Below, piece after piece: positions 56,861-64,000 of a stretch of DNA of 64,000 nucleotides. Below the pieces are notes generated by a model. That model had not been told where the DNA came from and searched no databases. It was given only the letters and a program-made list of their open reading frames with translations. The DNA comes from Phycisphaerales bacterium. GTDB taxonomy: Bacteria; Planctomycetota; Phycisphaerae; Phycisphaerales; SM1A02. Position numbers and translations under genes: made by a program. Each line of letters starts with the position of its first letter. Positions within the stretch are counted from its first letter, which is position 1. The stretch is from contig SIAP01000005.1 of assembly GCA_009691725.1 (NCBI GenBank), forward strand, positions 1-64,000, read 5' to 3'.

Positions 56861-57526
56861 ATGAGAGACTTGATTTCAATCGCACTGACTGCGGTTTGTT
56901 TACTCGGTTGTGGTGATGATGCAACGCCGCCAACTCTGCCGGCGACTCCCACGGCGACTCCGAGCGCGAAGGAGGCTCCTGCCACAGCGACGCCTGAAAA
57001 ACCAGCGAAATCTTTGACCACGCGTGCTCTGCCGGTCGCCCCCGCCGTTCAAGCGCCATCTGCCGCTGCGACCGACCCAACGCCTCCTGCTGCGGGTGTG
57101 GAGAGCGGATCTGTTCCTGTGGCGATCGCGCCGCCGCCACCAAAGACACCAACGCGCAAGGGTTCTGGGTCATCTGCGGACTCGCAGTCGTCCCCACCGA
57201 TTCCCGAGACCGCACTCGCAGATGTTCCGCCAGAGTTGCACAAGTACGCGATCTTGGCTGCGACGCAAAGGTTCCAGGAGTTCACCAAACTTGCGGCAGA
57301 GCGCCACACGCTGCAGTTACGCGCATCACAAATTCGATTGGAGATGCGAGGGGTCGTCGCCACCGCAGCGCAAGAACAGGAACTTGCCTCGGTGCAGTCG
57401 CAGGTTGGAAGAGTCGGCGATCGAATGGACTCGTATGTGATGAGTCAGAAATGGAGCCAAGATGAACTCGTCACCATGGACTTCATCATTTCGGAACAGA
57501 TGCGGCTTCGTCCGCCACCGGGTTGA
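56861..57526 (+). CDS. Predicted lipoprotein, Pro/Ala/Thr-rich
   Basis: 221 residues. The signal peptide ends in lipobox CLLGCGDD. Residues ~20-125 are a low-complexity Pro/Ala/Thr/Ser linker of the sort that spans peptidoglycan. The C-terminal ~95 residues are helical (PPELHKYAILAATQRFQEFTKLAAERHTLQLRAS... and QEQELASVQSQVGRVGDRMDSYV), likely a coiled coil. No domain recognised. A 22-bp palindrome lies just upstream. ATG 56861 is chosen over 56810 because it begins a proper signal peptide. Confidence 0.75.
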   Translation: MRDLISIALTAVCLLGCGDDATPPTLPATPTATPSAKEAPATATPEKPAKSLTTRALPVAPAVQAPSAAATDPTPPAAGVESGSVPVAIAPPPPKTPTRKGSGSSADSQSSPPIPETALADVPPELHKYAILAATQRFQEFTKLAAERHTLQLRASQIRLEMRGVVATAAQEQELASVQSQVGRVGDRMDSYVMSQKWSQDELVTMDFIISEQMRLRPPPG

Positions 57527-57549
57527 GCGCTCGGTTGAGAGAGAACGCC

Positions 57550-57783
57550 ATGCCACTTCAATGCAATCTTGATCGCAAAGGAAAACTGGTTCGGCTGGTT
57601 GCTGGGTCCATCATCGCGGAGGAAGGATTACTGCTGATCTATCTGCGATTCGTTGATGTGATCGACGGCGATTGGCCTTGGCTTGTCGGCGGATTCGCAT
57701 TCATTTTCGGCACATTCTTGTTGATCGAGGGCGCCATCGGCGGGGGCGTGATCCGTGCGCTTGGGGTGAACACCCCCAACTGA
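57550..57783 (+). CDS. DUF2892-like small membrane protein
   Basis: 77 residues: a Cys-Asn-Leu-Asp start (MPLQCNLDRKGKLVRLVAG), then two hydrophobic segments, SIIAEEGLLLIYLRFV and WLVGGFAFIFGTFLLIEG, and a C-terminus GGGVIRALGVNTPN. This matches the YgaP-like inner-membrane DUF2892 family, often found with rhodanese or sulfur/metal genes. Here it precedes a metal-transporting P-type ATPase by 30 bp on the same strand. Function unknown. Confidence 0.8.
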   Translation: MPLQCNLDRKGKLVRLVAGSIIAEEGLLLIYLRFVDVIDGDWPWLVGGFAFIFGTFLLIEGAIGGGVIRALGVNTPN

Positions 57784-57813
57784 GGCATCGGTGCCTTTCG
57801 CAGCGTCGTCCCG

Positions 57814-59742
57814 ATGTCGTGCAACCACACTCACTCGAAGTCGCCGGCGTGCGTGACGCACTCGATCTGGAATTCTGATCTGCTTTCGGCGGTGGCGTGC
57901 GGCGCGTTGTTGGTCGCTGCCCTCATCGCACCACGATGTGGCGCAAGTGCATCGAGTGTGCTGGCGATTCTGTTGGCCTCCTGTGTTGCGGGCGGTTGGC
58001 ATGTGACGATCCGATCGCTCGAGCAGTTGGGGCGGTTTCACTTCGATGTCGATCTGTTGATGCTGGTTGCCGCGATCGGCGCGGGCTTCATCGGCCGGTT
58101 CGAGGAGTCCGCCATCCTGTTGCTGCTGTTTTCTCTCGGCCACGGACTGGAGGGACTCGCAACGAATCGCGCGCGCAACGCCATTCGCACACTCGGCACG
58201 CTCACGCCGAAAGTTGCGCGCGTGGTGCGTGATGGTCGCGAACTCGAAGTCCCAGTCGAGGATCTCGCGGTCGGTGATCTGGTGCGCGTGATGGCTGGCG
58301 AACGCATCGCCGTGGATGGCGAGATCCGCGAAGGAGTGAGCGCCGTCGATCAAAGCCCCATCACTGGGGAGAGTGTGCCTGTTGTGAAAGAGATCGGCGC
58401 CGATGTCTTTGCGGGAACGGTGAATGGCGACGGGCTGCTGCTGGTGGCGACCACGAAACTCGCGTCGCAGACCACGATGGCTCGGATGGTGACATTGGTG
58501 GAAGAGAGCCATGCAAACAAGGGTCGCACACAGCGTCTCACCGAGCGGTTTACGCGCATCTACACGCCCATTGTGCTCGTGAGCGTGCCGGCGATCATCG
58601 TGGTGTTGGTGTCGTTTTTCGATATGAGTTTCTCAGACGCATTCTTGCGGGCAATGGCTGTGCTGGTTGGTGCGTCGCCCTGTGCGCTGGTGATCTCGAC
58701 CCCAAGCGCAGTGCTTGCGGGAGTCGCGCAGGCGGCGCGCAGCGGAGTCCTGATCAAGGGAGGGATGCACTTGGAGAGTCTTGGCATCGTGCGAGCGATC
58801 GCATTTGACAAGACTGGCACGGTCACACTTGGACGACCAGATGTCACCGATGTGGTCGCCGCAGAGGGATTCAACGAGCGCGATGTGATCGCCATCGCGC
58901 TCGCGCTCGATCAGTTCTCGTCGCATCCACTCGCGCAGGCGGTCGTGCGCAAAGCGCGACGCGACGGTGTGGTCGCGCGGGAGATCGCGGAAGTCCGCGC
59001 ACTTCCCGGGCGCGGAGTGGAAGGAATGATCGACGGGAAGCTGGCTCTGGTCGCGGGTCCGAGATCATTCGTTGGCAGCGGCGGCGTCGTGATTCCACCG
59101 GTCATGCGATCACATATCGAACACCTTCAGAATCAAGCGCGCACGGTCTCGGTCATCACGCACGGTGAGCACCTCGTTGGAGTCATCGCGATGGCGGATC
59201 AAGTACGACCTCATATTGCGGCACTCTTCGTGCGATTGAAGTCGCTGGGGATCCGTCATCTGGTGATGCTGACTGGCGACAACGCCGCCGTTGCGACTGC
59301 TGTCGCCGCCCCGCTGGGAATCGATGAAGTGAAAGCTGGACTCCTTCCAGAGCAAAAGATCGAAGCCGTCCACGAGCTGATGAAGCGATGGGGCGTGGTC
59401 GCGATGGTTGGCGATGGAGTCAATGACGCGCCTGCGCTCGCTTCGGCAACCGTGGGAATTGCGATGGGAGCAACTGGCACGGATGTCGCACTCGAAGCGG
59501 CCGATATCGCGCTCATGGCGGATGATCTCTCGAAGTTGCCATTCGCGGTGGGGTTGAGCCGTCGCGCTCGCCGAACGATCACGCAGAATGTGGCGCTTTC
59601 GCTTGGAGTCGTTGGCGTCTTGATTCCGTGCGCGCTCTTTGGATTCGTTGAGCTGAACTGGGCTGTGGTGTTGCACGAGGGAAGCACAGTCGTGGTGGCG
59701 TTCAATGCCCTGCGACTGCTGCTGTATAAGGAGTCGGCATGA
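57814..59742 (+). CDS. P1B-4 type heavy-metal-transporting ATPase
   Basis: 642 residues. No HMA domain; only a short Cys/His-rich start (SCNHTHSKSPACVTH). Actuator motif ITGESVPV, transmembrane metal site SPCALVISTP (Ser288-Pro-Cys290), phosphorylation motif DKTGTVTLG (Asp332), SHPLAQAVV with the P1B-specific His-Pro, MLTGDN, GDGVNDAPAL and a last helix with VLHEGSTVVVAFNALRLL. SPC plus HEG[GS][TS] defines subgroup P1B-4 (CoaT/CtpD/CzcP), which exports Co2+, Zn2+, Fe2+ or Ni2+. The exact metal cannot be read. It is coupled to the M28 peptidase by ATGA and faces the metal-uptake operon beyond. Confidence 0.93.
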   Translation: MSCNHTHSKSPACVTHSIWNSDLLSAVACGALLVAALIAPRCGASASSVLAILLASCVAGGWHVTIRSLEQLGRFHFDVDLLMLVAAIGAGFIGRFEESAILLLLFSLGHGLEGLATNRARNAIRTLGTLTPKVARVVRDGRELEVPVEDLAVGDLVRVMAGERIAVDGEIREGVSAVDQSPITGESVPVVKEIGADVFAGTVNGDGLLLVATTKLASQTTMARMVTLVEESHANKGRTQRLTERFTRIYTPIVLVSVPAIIVVLVSFFDMSFSDAFLRAMAVLVGASPCALVISTPSAVLAGVAQAARSGVLIKGGMHLESLGIVRAIAFDKTGTVTLGRPDVTDVVAAEGFNERDVIAIALALDQFSSHPLAQAVVRKARRDGVVAREIAEVRALPGRGVEGMIDGKLALVAGPRSFVGSGGVVIPPVMRSHIEHLQNQARTVSVITHGEHLVGVIAMADQVRPHIAALFVRLKSLGIRHLVMLTGDNAAVATAVAAPLGIDEVKAGLLPEQKIEAVHELMKRWGVVAMVGDGVNDAPALASATVGIAMGATGTDVALEAADIALMADDLSKLPFAVGLSRRARRTITQNVALSLGVVGVLIPCALFGFVELNWAVVLHEGSTVVVAFNALRLLLYKESA

Positions 59743-60668
59743 ACTCTTTTCTTTGCGTCGTTGCGCTGATGATGTGTGCCGGATTTCACGGCGATCCGCC
59801 AACGCCGCATGCCATCGTGCGCACCGTCATCACGCCCGATGCCGTTCGCGCGAATGTTGCGGAACTCTCGAGTGACGAGATGGGCGGGCGATTTTTTCGC
59901 AGTCCATTTGCAGAGAAGGCGGCGAAGTGGATCGAGGCGAAGTTTGATTCGATCGGGCTCACGCATGGCGCGACGAAAGAGTCGTATCGCCAAGCGATCG
60001 ACACCAATGTTGAGAGCGGTCCAAACTTGATCGCAACGCTGCCGGGAAGCGGCGCTGGATTCATCGTGGTGAGTGCGCACTACGACCACCTTCGACCAAA
60101 GCGAAGTGGCGAAGACGTGATCCACAACGGCGCAGATGACAACGCGTCTGGGATTGCGGGCATGTTGGCGGTCGCACAGGCTATGAAGGCACTCGCTGCG
60201 CAGGGCGCGGGACCATCATGCACGATTGTGTTCATCGCATTCAACGGTGAAGAGGCGGGGTTGCTTGGATCACGAGCATTCGTGAAAGCACCCACTGTTC
60301 CGCTGCATGAGATTCGCGGCGTTTTCAATATGGACATGATCTCGCGTGGACCGCCTCGAGAAATTTGCATTGATGGCGGAGCGGTTGGAGAGCCAGTCAC
60401 TGCGGCGATCAAGAACGCCAATAAGGAGATCAAGTTGAAAATGCGGCTTGATGAGCATCCCGATTGGCTCGATCGCAGCGACCAGGGTCCATTCCTGAAG
60501 AAGCTTGTTCCCGCTGTGTTGTTTTCGGTGGAGGATCACGAGGACTATCACAAGGTGAGCGATGAAGTTGCAAAGATCGATGCATCGCTCGCTGCGGAAG
60601 TGTCGCAATTGGTTGCGATCGCCGTGGTGGAAATGTCGAAGACGCCATTCGTGGCGCGCACGCCGTAA
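59739..60668 (+). CDS. Secreted M28 family zinc aminopeptidase
   Basis: 309 residues with an N-terminal signal peptide (NSFLCVVALMMCAGFHG). Dizinc ligands in order: VVSAHYDHLRP (His, Asp), NGADDNASGIAGM (bridging Asp), FNGEEAGLLGS (Glu base and Glu ligand), FNMDMISRG (Asp) and DHEDYHKVSDEV (His). Cleaves N-terminal residues from peptides outside the cytoplasm. It begins within the stop of the metal-ATPase gene (ATGA), so the two are co-translated. The ATPase could help balance the zinc this enzyme needs, but that is conjecture. A 44-nt structured repeat follows. Confidence 0.92.
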   Translation: MNSFLCVVALMMCAGFHGDPPTPHAIVRTVITPDAVRANVAELSSDEMGGRFFRSPFAEKAAKWIEAKFDSIGLTHGATKESYRQAIDTNVESGPNLIATLPGSGAGFIVVSAHYDHLRPKRSGEDVIHNGADDNASGIAGMLAVAQAMKALAAQGAGPSCTIVFIAFNGEEAGLLGSRAFVKAPTVPLHEIRGVFNMDMISRGPPREICIDGGAVGEPVTAAIKNANKEIKLKMRLDEHPDWLDRSDQGPFLKKLVPAVLFSVEDHEDYHKVSDEVAKIDASLAAEVSQLVAIAVVEMSKTPFVARTP

Positions 60669-60678
60669 CCCGCCCGCT

Positions 60679-60722
60679 CTGCGGGCACAACACGCCCATC
60701 CATGGGACTGATCTGCCCGCAG
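60679..60722. repeat. 44-nt structured repeat, copy 2
   Basis: Outer stem CTGCGGGCA / TGCCCGCAG, inner CCCA-TCCA-TGGG, same 44-nt length and order as 50348-50391, sharing ACACGCCCA and TGCCCGCAG. It lies between the convergent M28 and metal-permease genes, so it may serve as a bidirectional terminator. Confidence 0.7.
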
Positions 60723-60731
60723 TCGAGGGGG

Positions 60732-62093
60732 TCAGACCGAGTGGTCCCGTGGATTGATCGCAGCTGGCACGGTGCGACCATGTGGATCGGCGAGCGGTTG
60801 TGCGCCATCACCTGTTGCGCCATCTTCACGGGCCAGTCGCGCGCGCATTGCAGCGTCGGTGATGTGCTCGAGAACCATCGCAGTGGGATGCACATGGTCC
60901 CTTGCCAACGCCAATCGCTGCATCAGGTAGATCTCCCACAGTCGATGAGAGCGCACGAGCGATGCGCCCTCGCCGCGACCACGATCGGTGAGGCGCACGA
61001 CCGCTTCCGAGCGGTCGACCCGACCATCGCGCGCCAGTTGGATCAACGCAACTCGCGCAAGCCATCCCGGAATCTCGGCACCGAGCACGAGGAGAGTGCG
61101 AAGTTCCACCTCGGCCACCGTGCGATGATCCTCTTCGAGTCTCCACAATAATCCGATCGCATCCTCGCGTGCAATGCGCAGCGTGAGTCGCCAGCGATGA
61201 ATCGCCCGCACGACGATTCCCCGGCGCGGTGCAATGATGATGGCGATGACGAGGAGCACGCCGAGCGTTGCTGCGATCGATCCCGCGCTTGATGCATCGC
61301 GTCCGCCTGCGATGATCGCTGGCGCAACGGTTGTGGCAACCCAGTGACCACTGATGGCGCCAACGAATCCAATGATGATCGCGCCCACGATCACGCCAAC
61401 GAGTCGATCGCTGAACAGTCGTCCTGTTGCGGCTGGAATAATCATCATCGCAACCACCAAGATGCTGCCGACAGATTCAAACGCTGCGACGCATGTGGCG
61501 GCGGCCATCCCCAGAATGATCGACTCCATCAACTTGGGGCGGCAGCCAAGCGTCTTGGCGAGTGCCGGATCGAATGCCATCAGTGTGAGTTCCTTCCAGA
61601 AACACAGCGCGACGAGTGCGTTGAGCAGTGTGACGGCACCTAACACTATGACCGCTCGTGGCAATTCGACGCCGCCGATCAATGTCGAATCGAGCGGCGC
61701 CAGTTCGATCGCGCCGTAGAGAACACAGGATGGATCGAGATCAACCGTGTCCGCCACCTGCACGATCAGGATGAGTCCCAGCGCAAACGCGGTGGTGAAG
61801 GTCAGTCCGAGTGCGGCTCCCGAATCGATTCGTGCGATGCGGGTGAGAGCCGACGAGACGAGCGTCACCATTAACCCAGCCGTCGCGGCTCCAATGAACA
61901 TCCAGAGTGGATCGCGTGTGCCAGAGAGCAGGAACGCCACGGCGATCCCAGGCAGCACCGCGTGCGATATTGCGTCCGCGAGCATCGATGTGCGGCGCAC
62001 CACCAAAAACGCGCCGGGTATCGCGCATGAGAGCGCGCACAGTGCGCCGATTGCGATGATCCATCCATCAACCGCCCACGTCCAAGCGCTCAC
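60732..62093 (-). CDS. Metal ABC transporter permease fused to a DtxR/MntR-type regulator
   Basis: 453 residues, GTG start at 62093 forming a GTGA overlap with the stop of the upstream permease. Residues ~1-290 are a ZnuB/MntB-type permease with eight or nine helices (RRTSMLADAISHAVLPGIA; FDPALAKTLGCRP; ESVGSILVVAMMIIPAATGRLFSDRL). Residues ~303-440 read as a DtxR/MntR protein: a winged helix (REDAIGLLWRLEED...WLARVALIQLARDGRV...VRLTDRGRGEGASLVRSHRLWEIYLMQRL) and the metal-binding dimerisation part HPTAMVLEHITDAAMRARL ... DPHGRTVPA. A membrane-tethered metal sensor in the transporter is inferred. Last gene of the operon. Confidence 0.88.
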   Translation of the reverse strand: MSAWTWAVDGWIIAIGALCALSCAIPGAFLVVRRTSMLADAISHAVLPGIAVAFLLSGTRDPLWMFIGAATAGLMVTLVSSALTRIARIDSGAALGLTFTTAFALGLILIVQVADTVDLDPSCVLYGAIELAPLDSTLIGGVELPRAVIVLGAVTLLNALVALCFWKELTLMAFDPALAKTLGCRPKLMESIILGMAAATCVAAFESVGSILVVAMMIIPAATGRLFSDRLVGVIVGAIIIGFVGAISGHWVATTVAPAIIAGGRDASSAGSIAATLGVLLVIAIIIAPRRGIVVRAIHRWRLTLRIAREDAIGLLWRLEEDHRTVAEVELRTLLVLGAEIPGWLARVALIQLARDGRVDRSEAVVRLTDRGRGEGASLVRSHRLWEIYLMQRLALARDHVHPTAMVLEHITDAAMRARLAREDGATGDGAQPLADPHGRTVPAAINPRDHSV

Positions 62094-62989
62094 TGGCGCA
62101 ACCCCCTCACTCGCGAAGAGGTCGCTCGGACGATTAATCCACGGTGGGGTGCGAAGAGGAGTGCGAGCGCGAAGATCGCTGCGGCGAAAAGCACAATGCA
62201 CGGACCCGTCGGCAGTCGCGGCGCGGATGCGCTCACAAGTGTGCCGCCCACACCACTCACTGCGCCCATCACCGCCGCCGTTGGAAGCATGACGCTGAAT
62301 CGGTCGGTGCAGAGACGCGCAGCGGTTGCCGGAAGAATGAGGAGTGCGAGGATCAAGATCAATCCGACTGCTTGCAACCCCGCGATGACCACCGCCGTGA
62401 TGATCAGGAGCACGACACCGTCAAGCCATCGCACAGGACGACCAATCGCACGTGCGAATGCGTCATCAAAGCAGAGCAAACGCAATTCCTTTGTGAGCAA
62501 CACCACGAGTGCGGCGCAGCTGAATGCGACGATCGACGCAGCGCGTAAGTCGCTCGCGACCATCGACGCTGCGTGTCCCAGTATGAAACTTGAAAGCCCC
62601 GCCTGATGACCACCTGGAGTTGCCTGAATCACTGTCAGGAGTGCGGTGCCGAATCCAAAGAATGATCCAAGCACGATGGCCATAGCGGTCTCGTCGCTCA
62701 CGCGCGCGCCTCGGCGGATCACGAGGATGCTCAGCACCCCACCGAGCGCGCCCACCGCAGCTCCAGCGAGCAACACCCACTGCTCCTTCCCGGTTCCACC
62801 GAGCGCGACCGAAACCAGATATGCGCCTGCAATTCCCGGAAGAGTCGCATGGCCCAACGCATCGCCCATCAGTGCGCGACGACGAAGCAGGAGCAAGCAG
62901 CCAGCGAGCCCCGCAGCGGCTCCCAAGAGTGCCGCAGACGCCGCGACCACTTGCGTGTTGTAATCGAGCCACGCGATAGAACTGCTCAT
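62090..62989 (-). CDS. Metal ABC transporter permease (ZnuB/MntB family)
   Basis: 299 residues from ATG 62989, about eight membrane helices. LLLLRRRALMGDALGHATLPGIAGAYL is the conserved cytoplasmic-loop region of manganese/zinc/iron permeases; LLCFDDAFARAIGRPV and QAVGLILILALLILPATAARLCTDR are also typical. The start overlaps the ATPase stop by ATGA and its end overlaps the fused permease by GTGA. With two different permeases the transporter core is probably a heterodimer. Confidence 0.92.
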   Translation of the reverse strand: MSSSIAWLDYNTQVVAASAALLGAAAGLAGCLLLLRRRALMGDALGHATLPGIAGAYLVSVALGGTGKEQWVLLAGAAVGALGGVLSILVIRRGARVSDETAMAIVLGSFFGFGTALLTVIQATPGGHQAGLSSFILGHAASMVASDLRAASIVAFSCAALVVLLTKELRLLCFDDAFARAIGRPVRWLDGVVLLIITAVVIAGLQAVGLILILALLILPATAARLCTDRFSVMLPTAAVMGAVSGVGGTLVSASAPRLPTGPCIVLFAAAIFALALLFAPHRGLIVRATSSRVRGLRQ

Positions 62990-63876
62990 CCCAACTGCGC
63001 TTTCTGAATGCGCTGCGCAGCTTCGTCGAGCAGCGTCAGCCGACCGCCATAGGTTTGGCGCAATCGCTCGTGCGTCATGGTCGTTGCCGTGGGACCAGCA
63101 GCAACGACGCGTGTGTTGAGCAACACCACCCAATCGAAATACTCGCGCGCCGTCTCGAGGTCGTGATGCACCACAATCACAGTGCGCCCCTCGCCGCGCA
63201 TGCGCCGCAGCACTGCGATGATCGCCTGCTCCGTCGCAGCGTCCACCGAAGCGAATGGCTCATCCATCAAATACACCTGCGCGGACTGGGCAAGCGCACG
63301 CGCGAGAAAGACGCGCTGCTGCTGCCCGCCAGAGAGTTGTCCGATCTGCTGATGCGCCTCGTCAGCGAGTCCCACCGCATCGAGTGCCTCGCATGCGTGG
63401 GCGCGCTCACGCTTCCCCGCACGATGGAACCATCCCAATTGACCAAAGGTTCCCATCATCACGACTTCGAGTGCGCTGACTGGAAAGTCCCAATCGACAC
63501 TTTCGCGTTGAGGCACATATCCCACGAGTGCCCGCTGTTCTTCATAGGGTTTTCCAAAGACTCGAATCCGTCCCGATGAGATTGGGATCAGCCCGAGACA
63601 GGCCTTCAGCAGCGTGCTCTTTCCTGCACCGTTTGGACCGATCACCCCAACGATGGACTGCGAAGGGATGTCTAGATCGACATCCCACAACACCGGTCGG
63701 CGTTGGTACGCGACGGTGAGTGCGTGGATCGACAGCGGACTCGTGTCGGAGTGCTCACACCCCGCTGCGCGAGATTGCGCATGGGAGTCGCCGTGGGTGG
63801 GCGCATGAGAGTCGCCGTGGGTGGGCGCATGAGAGTCGCCGTGTGGGTCGGATGGCGGCACAGGCGCTGCGTTCAT
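62986..63876 (-). CDS. Metal ABC transporter ATP-binding protein with His-rich N-terminus
   Basis: 296 residues. Residues ~12-34 are a His-rich repeat (HGDSHAPTHGDSHAPTHGDSHA) that could bind Zn2+ or another metal. The ATPase follows: Walker A VIGPNGAGKSTLLK, Q-loop YVPQRESVDWDFPVSALEVV (typical of the ZnuC/MntA family), signature QLSGGQQQRVFLARAL, Walker B VYLMDEPFASVD, H-loop VVHHDL. It is flanked by 4-bp overlaps to the substrate-binding protein gene upstream and the permease downstream. Energises metal import. Confidence 0.95.
   Translation of the reverse strand: MNAAPVPPSDPHGDSHAPTHGDSHAPTHGDSHAQSRAAGCEHSDTSPLSIHALTVAYQRRPVLWDVDLDIPSQSIVGVIGPNGAGKSTLLKACLGLIPISSGRIRVFGKPYEEQRALVGYVPQRESVDWDFPVSALEVVMMGTFGQLGWFHRAGKRERAHACEALDAVGLADEAHQQIGQLSGGQQQRVFLARALAQSAQVYLMDEPFASVDAATEQAIIAVLRRMRGEGRTVIVVHHDLETAREYFDWVVLLNTRVVAAGPTATTMTHERLRQTYGGRLTLLDEAAQRIQKAQLG
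63777..63848. repeat. Three 24-bp repeats encoding the His-rich tail
   Basis: Near-perfect 24-bp units starting GCGCATG(A/G)GAGTCGCC at 63777, 63801 and 63825, in frame, each encoding an 8-residue THGDSHAP-type step. Copy number can change without a frameshift. Confidence 0.92.
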
Positions 63877-64000
63877 TTCGTCATCTCCATCTTGGTTGGT
63901 GGTTGCACTGCGGGCAGAGCCGCGTTCGCTTCGCCACCGAGTGCGGTGAGTCCCGCGACATCGCCACCGAGGGCGTGGACGATGGATTTCGCGTTGGCTG
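63873..64000 (-). CDS. Metal ABC transporter substrate-binding protein, C-terminal fragment
   Basis: Only the last 41 codons are visible: ANAKSIVHALGGDVAGLTALGGEANA and a Pro-rich end. This is consistent with the C-terminus of a ZnuA/MntA-like periplasmic protein, which position and operon order strongly suggest. Its stop overlaps the ATPase start by 4 bp. The family call rests mainly on context. Confidence 0.65.
   Translation of the reverse strand, partial: ANAKSIVHALGGDVAGLTALGGEANAALPAVQPPTKMEMTK

Overview
This window is 64 kb of a dense, moderately GC-rich bacterial chromosome. It contains no rRNA, phage, transposase or CRISPR array. I judge it to come from the Planctomycetota, probably Phycisphaerae-like. 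The reasons are three proteins with a prepilin-type 'FTxxELLxVVAI' N-terminus of the kind these genomes carry in large numbers, a fused AroD-AroE, an NHLM-type peptide export operon, and many core enzymes scattered singly instead of in classical operons. This placement is inference; no 16S gene is present. Genes are packed tightly: 4-bp ATGA/GTGA stop-start overlaps are common and several convergent pairs overlap at their 3' ends.

Layout. 1-10.4 kb is housekeeping: a truncated glutathione peroxidase, glmS, 5-formyl-THF cyclo-ligase, a LysM/L,D-transpeptidase, pdxA, a XerC/D recombinase, trpS coupled to a CPBP protease, trpC and asd. 10.5-16.6 kb is the most notable region. A tiny plus-strand gene (10571-10720) encodes a 49-residue double-glycine peptide. 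It faces a three-gene minus-strand operon for an NHLM-type exporter: an HlyD-like adaptor, a C39 peptidase-ABC protein and a second ABC protein. Together they look like a minimal peptide secretion system with no visible modification enzyme. At 17.2 kb a tRNA-Gln(CUG) gene is followed by four extra copies of its own 3' end at an exact 23-bp period.

17.4-37.9 kb carries a BtuF-like protein, clpB, a GAF protein, a polysaccharide flippase opposite an asparagine synthetase, a lipoprotein, the aroDE-aroC pair, phenylalanine hydroxylase coupled to an Xaa-Pro aminopeptidase, a DUF5658-like membrane protein, thiC under a TPP riboswitch, and a tandem-module Lrp regulator beside a threonine/serine dehydratase and an MFS carrier. 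37.9-48.9 kb carries a large TPR metalloprotease, a relic of a hybrid histidine kinase, a LolA-like lipoprotein coupled to ribB (with a RibA domain that has lost its zinc cysteines), an M42 peptidase, argS, upp, a PduO-type cobalamin adenosyltransferase and an Ntn-hydrolase.

49-64 kb carries three pseudopilins, groES-groEL behind a receiver-like protein, asnS, a lipoprotein preceded by a 22-bp perfect palindrome, a P1B-4 type metal ATPase, an M28 peptidase and, running off the right edge, a four-gene metal-uptake ABC operon. In that operon the last permease is fused to a DtxR/MntR-type regulator and the ATPase has a His-rich repeat tail. Metal export (ATPase) and metal uptake therefore lie side by side on opposite strands.
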